DNA from: Apus apus
Taxonomy: Eukaryota > Chordata > Aves > Apodiformes > Apodidae
NCBI RefSeq assembly: GCF_020740795.1
Contig: NC_067282.1
Span: 146,182,858 to 146,246,857 of the forward strand
DNA: 64,000 nt
Direction of reading: 5' to 3'
Position numbers and translations under genes: made by a program. The notes beneath the pieces are model-generated. The model did no database searches, had not been told where the DNA came from, and saw nothing but the letters and a program-made list of their open reading frames with translations. The stretch's first letter is position 1, and the number at the start of each line of letters is the position of its first letter. This document shows, one piece after another, positions 59,832 to 64,000 of the stretch.

Positions 59832-59958
59832 GTTTTTTGAAAACTACTTGTACTTTAACCTGTATTTCTTTTCTGATATTAGGGTGAAGCAAGCAGCCAG
59901 GTGTTGGCCAGGTGTTCTGCATCTGTGGTGTCTTCTGACTCATCTGTCTGCTCCCAAG

Positions 59959-60018
59959 ATGGAGTATGCCTGGTATTGGCTCGATGATTCTGGGCAGTGG
60001 ATTGAGTATGGTAAAGAG
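59959..60018 (+). CDS. PARP12: PARP12-type exon, start of WWE domain
   Basis: Encodes MEYAWYWLDDSGQWIEYGKE. The donor is GAG|GTGAGA. The acceptor is taken as ctgtctgctcccaag (59958); an alternative acceptor at 59882 (ctgatattag) would add 76 bases, so its frame would not fit. The 5' edge is the least certain boundary in this gene. Confidence 0.75.
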
Positions 60019-63000
60019 GTGAGATCCATCTGCTGTTGATGCCAAAAGCTCTTGTTAAGCCATCTTGGGAAAGTTGTTTTGGGCACGTTGTTCTGTAGCT
60101 TGTCTCTTTCACATGTACTGCTGGGTGTTCTTGCAGTAACATGCTCATGAGCTGGTGGATTTATCTTATCAATTGTCCCTCAAAGCAGTACTGCTACTCA
60201 GTGAAAGCCTTCAAAGTACTGGCTTTGAAAGTGAGTGCATTTTCCAGAGCTGAGGGACATCCTTAGGCTGAAGCTGACCACACAGGCTGAAGGTTGCTTT
60301 ATTGCTGTTGTTACAAGCATCTGTTCTCAGTGGGGTACCCCTCTGTTGCTGAAGAACAAAATGCTTGAAGCCTTAGAGACTTAGTTCAGAATAGCATCCC
60401 ATGATGGGGGCCTGGGGGAACACTGGTATTTCCTCACAGTGTCTTCTAAACCAAAGTCTGGCTTCTAACAGATAAAATTTTCTTGTTCTTTCTATAGCAT
60501 CCGGATCACTGCTCTGCCACAGTAACATCTGCAGATCTGGAGAAGCAATTTCTAACTGACCAGAATGGCCTTGTGTTATTCAGGGCTGGTTCTCAGAAAT
60601 ACAAGCTAAACCTTAAAGGTGAAGAATGTCCTTTTTTTAAGTTCATTACACAGTATAGCTGGCTCTATTGTAGCTTCCTTCATGCAGGGTTGTGACACCC
60701 TGTCTGGGTTTCTTTAAACAGATCTTTTTCCTCTTGTAAGTTTTCTCCAAGCAGAACTGTAGCAGTATGTACATCTCTCCATGCTTTTGTGATGTCCCAC
60801 TTGGGCTTCTGGACTTGTGCTTCTATAGTCAAAAAAGCATCTCTGACAATATTTTGTATTCAGAATAAGGGCTGAGAGTACACACTGCATGGTATGTCAC
60901 TTGTGCAGTTGGGTCTATACCACTAAAGAGGAGAAATGAGAAAGGAAAAAAACAAGCACTGGAAAGTCAAATGGTGAAGAAGTGAGCCCATGGTAGACAT
61001 CTTGCAAGCTCGTTATGGGGAGCGAAAGCACACAGTGCAGCAAAGGACAATTCAGGGATGGTTGCATTGAGAGAGAATGGGAAAATGAAAAATGATTCTC
61101 TGTTTCTAATTTTTCTACCCAACTTAAAATTCCAGTTAGCTTTCCAAGCTTTAAATCTGTTTCCTGGCGTGAATTAAGACAGTGGTGTTTAAAGGAGGAA
61201 ACAATGGCTAATTAGCCATGTCACACAGCATGCACTCTGTGATATTGTTTCAGGACCAAGAGGAGAGGACAGACTTTCCTCTTAACAACACCACTCTGCT
61301 GGAAAAGCTAGATTTATGGCCTCCATCATCTTGAAAACTGTTCCCTGCTGTAGACCTGACGTCAGATGTGTTTTTTTCCTGGTTGACAGCCTGGATGTGA
61401 AGGCACATAAACTTGCAGTTGGTGGTTCGTTGCCTTTGAGCTTCACACCCTATGCTAGAAGTTGGTTGGCCTTCCTGATCTCCATGCAGAAATAGTGCAA
61501 ATGGTTTCAAAGTATGGAATGGAGTGGGTGTGGTAGAGAGAGCACCTCCACACAATATTCAGGGCTACCTCCTTTTTGTATTTCTTCTAAACACATAAGA
61601 TTGTGTCCCTGGACAATTAAATTATCTAATTATTGAGTTAATGTGTTTTTCTTTCAAGATATGGTCCAGACAAATTTGTTCTATGAAACTCAAAGAAAAG
61701 TTGCCCGCCTGCCAAAATTTCAGTCCTTCTGTCAAAGGTAATATACATTCATTATTTAATAATTTCTCTCAATGACAACACCTACCTATCTAGAAATCAA
61801 TGTCAGATTTCTGAAATTTACTTTTAGATACCCTTTGCTGACTGGCTTGAAGGCAAACTTTCCAGTGATGGGATTTCTAAATTATGCAACACTTCTGTCA
61901 AGTGTGCTGAAGGGATGTTTAGTGGCAGTCTCTGGCAGCCATGAGAGACCCCAAGAGTAGATTTGTTCTCTCTGTGAGAGCAAGGCCATATAGGGCTGAC
62001 ACAACTGTGCCAGGAATTTTTATTCCTCGTTTTGTGCCCCAACAGTACTAAATCAACTGTGCACAGAGTAGGAGCAAGGGACTGACAGTTCCTTCAGCTC
62101 TGGATCAGATAGATTATATCCCCTGGACATATGAGGGTAAAATAACACACAGAAGCAAAATCCCTCTAAATGAAATGAACGAGATGTACTCATTTGGGAT
62201 ACTCTCTTAGGGCTTTTTTAAAGGAAGTTCATCATGACAGAATTTGTGCATGTCTGCTGTAAAAGTTAGTTGTTACTGCCTTATTATAGAAAGAGCCTTG
62301 TCTGCTTCAGAAACTTGCCAGTAGACAGTGCATTTGAAGTCTAGGGTTCAGTTGAAAGGTTGATTCAACCAATGGTGGGTTGATTAAAAAAAGAAAACAA
62401 ACTTTATCTTCTGAGTGGGCTTTACTGCTCCTGTTGCCTGGTTTAAAACATGCATGCCAGGAGGGCCTTAGTCCAGGAAGTTGTTGAGCACTGACAGGTG
62501 CAGTATTGCCTACAGGGCACAGCTGTCCACCCACAGCCTCCTGACAGGCTTGGTCCTGCAGGTGGGTAGGGGCAGGCACCTGTATGGCCAGTGATTTAAT
62601 GGTGAGTAGCCACTTGGAGGAAGAGGCCTCCTGCTCCAGTTTCCTAGAGTATCAAGCATCATTCATAGAGGGCTAGCTGGAAGCAGTCTTGTAAACTACC
62701 CAGGTAGGAGAACATTACTCCTCATTGAAGTTGTCCCACCAGTGTCTTGACCTGCCAAGAGATGCATTAGTGTCACTAGCATGTGCGTGGAAATCTAAAC
62801 TGGAGAAAGGGGTAATGGTTACATGGAAAGTAAAACAAAAATAAAAATCCAGGGATACCAGAAAACTGCCATAAAGCTAGTGGCTAGATCCTTCAGAATG
62901 GGGATTTTGTTAGGAGTATCGTGGACTGACTTGCTCCTTTTTCTTTCCTGCAGCCAAAACTTGACTCTATCATCTTCTGTCTTTCCTCCACAATGGGACC

Positions 63001-63897
63001 AATCTGCACTGCCTGATACTGGGTTCAAGGTACATGTATCTTTCCAGCTCTCCAATGGATTTTTCTGAGAACATGACCCATGGAACTTGAGATGTTCCAG
63101 CTTTTAAACATGTCTTATAAAATAAGCAACTATTAGGTGAAACAAGACAGACAATTTCACATTCAGAATAGACTTGTGTCTCCTGGGAGGCTCTCTGAGG
63201 CCCCCTACATAGACTTCACAGAGTAAGAAAGGTCTTTTTGGCCATTACCAGTCTGACCTGTCCTTTGCATGCTGCCAAGGCACCTAATTCTCCGATAAAC
63301 TGGATGAACTGCATCTTAAGGGGGTATTATAGTATTTCCTCCATTGAATAGAGGCAAAGTGTTATTCACTGTGGTAAAACTAGTGCTTAGCCCTGTGGGA
63401 AAAGAGCTAGAATGTGCTAGAGTGTCAAATTAAGGTGAAACTTATACTCACTCTTCTCTAGCCTGAATACTTCTGTGCATTTCATCTTTAGTTTTCTTGA
63501 AGTAAAAATAGTCTTGAGGAAGGTGTGTCCACTGAAGAGTGCTCACTTGAGATTGTATTAGTTTCCCTCTGTTAGTACTTATGCTTCCATGTGGAGAGTG
63601 ATGATGAAGATATGGAGAGGATGGTTAACCGGAAAGACAGGAGAAGCTTGTGATTTTAATGGCAAGGCTTTTGCTATGATGTGAGGAAGCTGATGAGTCC
63701 TTTTGGAAGGGCTGAGTGCTGTTACTGTCAGTAACACCTTATTTTTCATAGTTTTAAAATTTTCAGTTAATACAGCTTGGCTCCACTTCCCATGAATACG
63801 GAGAAATTAAGAGACTATTTGAGAAGACGATGAAAGATTGTTGCATCCAGCAACTGCAGAGGATCCAGAACCCAACACTTTGGCAAGTTTTTCAGTG
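59959..63897 (+). CDS. PARP12: PARP12-type mono-ADP-ribosyltransferase, WWE plus start of catalytic domain (partial)
   Basis: Five exons join in phase: 59959-60018, 60498-60618, 61659-61737, 62954-63029 and 63767-63897 (467 nt). The first three encode one WWE domain: WYWLDDSGQWIEYG, LVLFRAGSQKYKLNL, MVQTNLFYETQRKVAR. WWE domains bind ADP-ribose units. The last two lead into the ART domain: WDQSALPDTGFK, then EIKRLFEKTMKDC and RIQNPTLWQVFQW. Catalytic motifs lie beyond the right edge. PARP12 is an interferon-induced enzyme with CCCH fingers, a WWE region and an ART domain. Its orientation and order after KDM7A fit PARP12; ZC3HAV1 (PARP13) is the main alternative. No zinc-finger exons were found upstream in the window, so the 5' part is either highly diverged, missed or missing. 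Confidence 0.85.
60498..60618 (+). CDS. PARP12: PARP12-type exon, middle of WWE domain
   Basis: The acceptor is ttgttctttctatag and the donor AAAG|GTGAAG. It encodes HPDHCSATVTSADLEKQFL and the beta-strand LVLFRAGSQKYKLNLK. Confidence 0.88.
61659..61737 (+). CDS. PARP12: PARP12-type exon, end of WWE domain
   Basis: The acceptor is gtgtttttctttcaag and the donor AAAG|GTAATA. It encodes DMVQTNLFYETQRKVARLPK, the MxQxN...T..R.V.R signature that closes WWE domains. Confidence 0.88.
62954..63029 (+). CDS. PARP12: PARP12-type exon, linker to catalytic domain
   Basis: The acceptor is ctttttctttcctgcag and the donor AAG|GTACAT. It encodes a short linker and PPQWDQSALPDTGFK, the segment that precedes PARP12-family catalytic domains. 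Confidence 0.87.
63767..63897 (+). CDS. PARP12: PARP12-type exon, start of ART catalytic domain
   Basis: The acceptor is taaaattttcag and the donor CAGTG|GTTTGT. It encodes LGSTSHEYGEIKRLFEKTMK and RIQNPTLWQVFQW. The catalytic histidine and later residues are in exons outside the window. Confidence 0.9.
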
Positions 63898-64000
63898 GTT
63901 TGTATCTATTTTACGTCATTCTCTTTATGACAGCAGAAGACTGGTATTTCCTGGTTTATTGTCCTCCACAGGCTGCATTAGGAGTTGCTAAATTCAGCAG

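Noticed and set aside
59758-60039. ORF that runs from CR1 ORF2 sequence into the PARP WWE codons
   Set aside because: It is a read-through of an intron; the polypyrimidine tract and AG before 59959 and the CR1 nature of the left half argue against a real fusion.
59959-63897. Calling the right-hand gene ZC3HAV1 (PARP13)
   Set aside because: Possible, but order and orientation after KDM7A and the SALPDTGFK-type linker favour PARP12.

Overview
This is a vertebrate nuclear genome window, almost certainly from a bird. The genes are split into short exons with GT-AG introns, and the dispersed repeats are CR1 LINEs, with 3' ends of the ATTCTATG-repeat type and ORF2 reverse-transcriptase fragments typical of avian genomes. 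The species cannot be told from the sequence. There is no operon structure, rRNA, tRNA or CRISPR array. Layout, all three main genes on the + strand: (1) 1-8322 holds the last six coding exons of KDM7A, a JmjC histone demethylase, followed by a long AU-rich 3' UTR that may run to about 14.7 kb. (2) About 14.7-37.2 kb is gene-poor. It carries a CR1 3' end near 20 kb, an older CR1-like remnant near 30 kb, and several unassigned minus-strand exon-like ORFs. (3) 37323-51811 holds a complete 12-coding-exon amino-acid transporter of the SLC7 light-chain family. It is closest by eye to SLC7A11 (xCT) and has 473 codons. The heavy-chain cysteine and the three basic substrate-site residues of xCT are all present. 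(4) 52-59.9 kb is intergenic or 5' non-coding sequence filled with CR1 and other dispersed repeats. It includes a perfect IRF/ISRE-type motif next to a possible small 5' exon. (5) 59959-63897 holds five exons of a PARP12-type gene: a WWE domain and the beginning of the ART catalytic domain. The gene runs off the right edge. KDM7A followed by PARP12 in the same orientation agrees with the human 7q34 order; the xCT-like gene sits between them. The genes are not an obvious functional unit: one is a chromatin enzyme, one a plasma-membrane exchanger, one an interferon-linked mono-ADP-ribosyltransferase. The most interesting non-gene signals are two foldback hairpins in KDM7A introns (542-663 and 6672-6761), the ISRE-like site at 55977-55990, and the internally deleted CR1 that ends just upstream of the first recognised PARP exon. 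All calls were made by reading; no database search was run.
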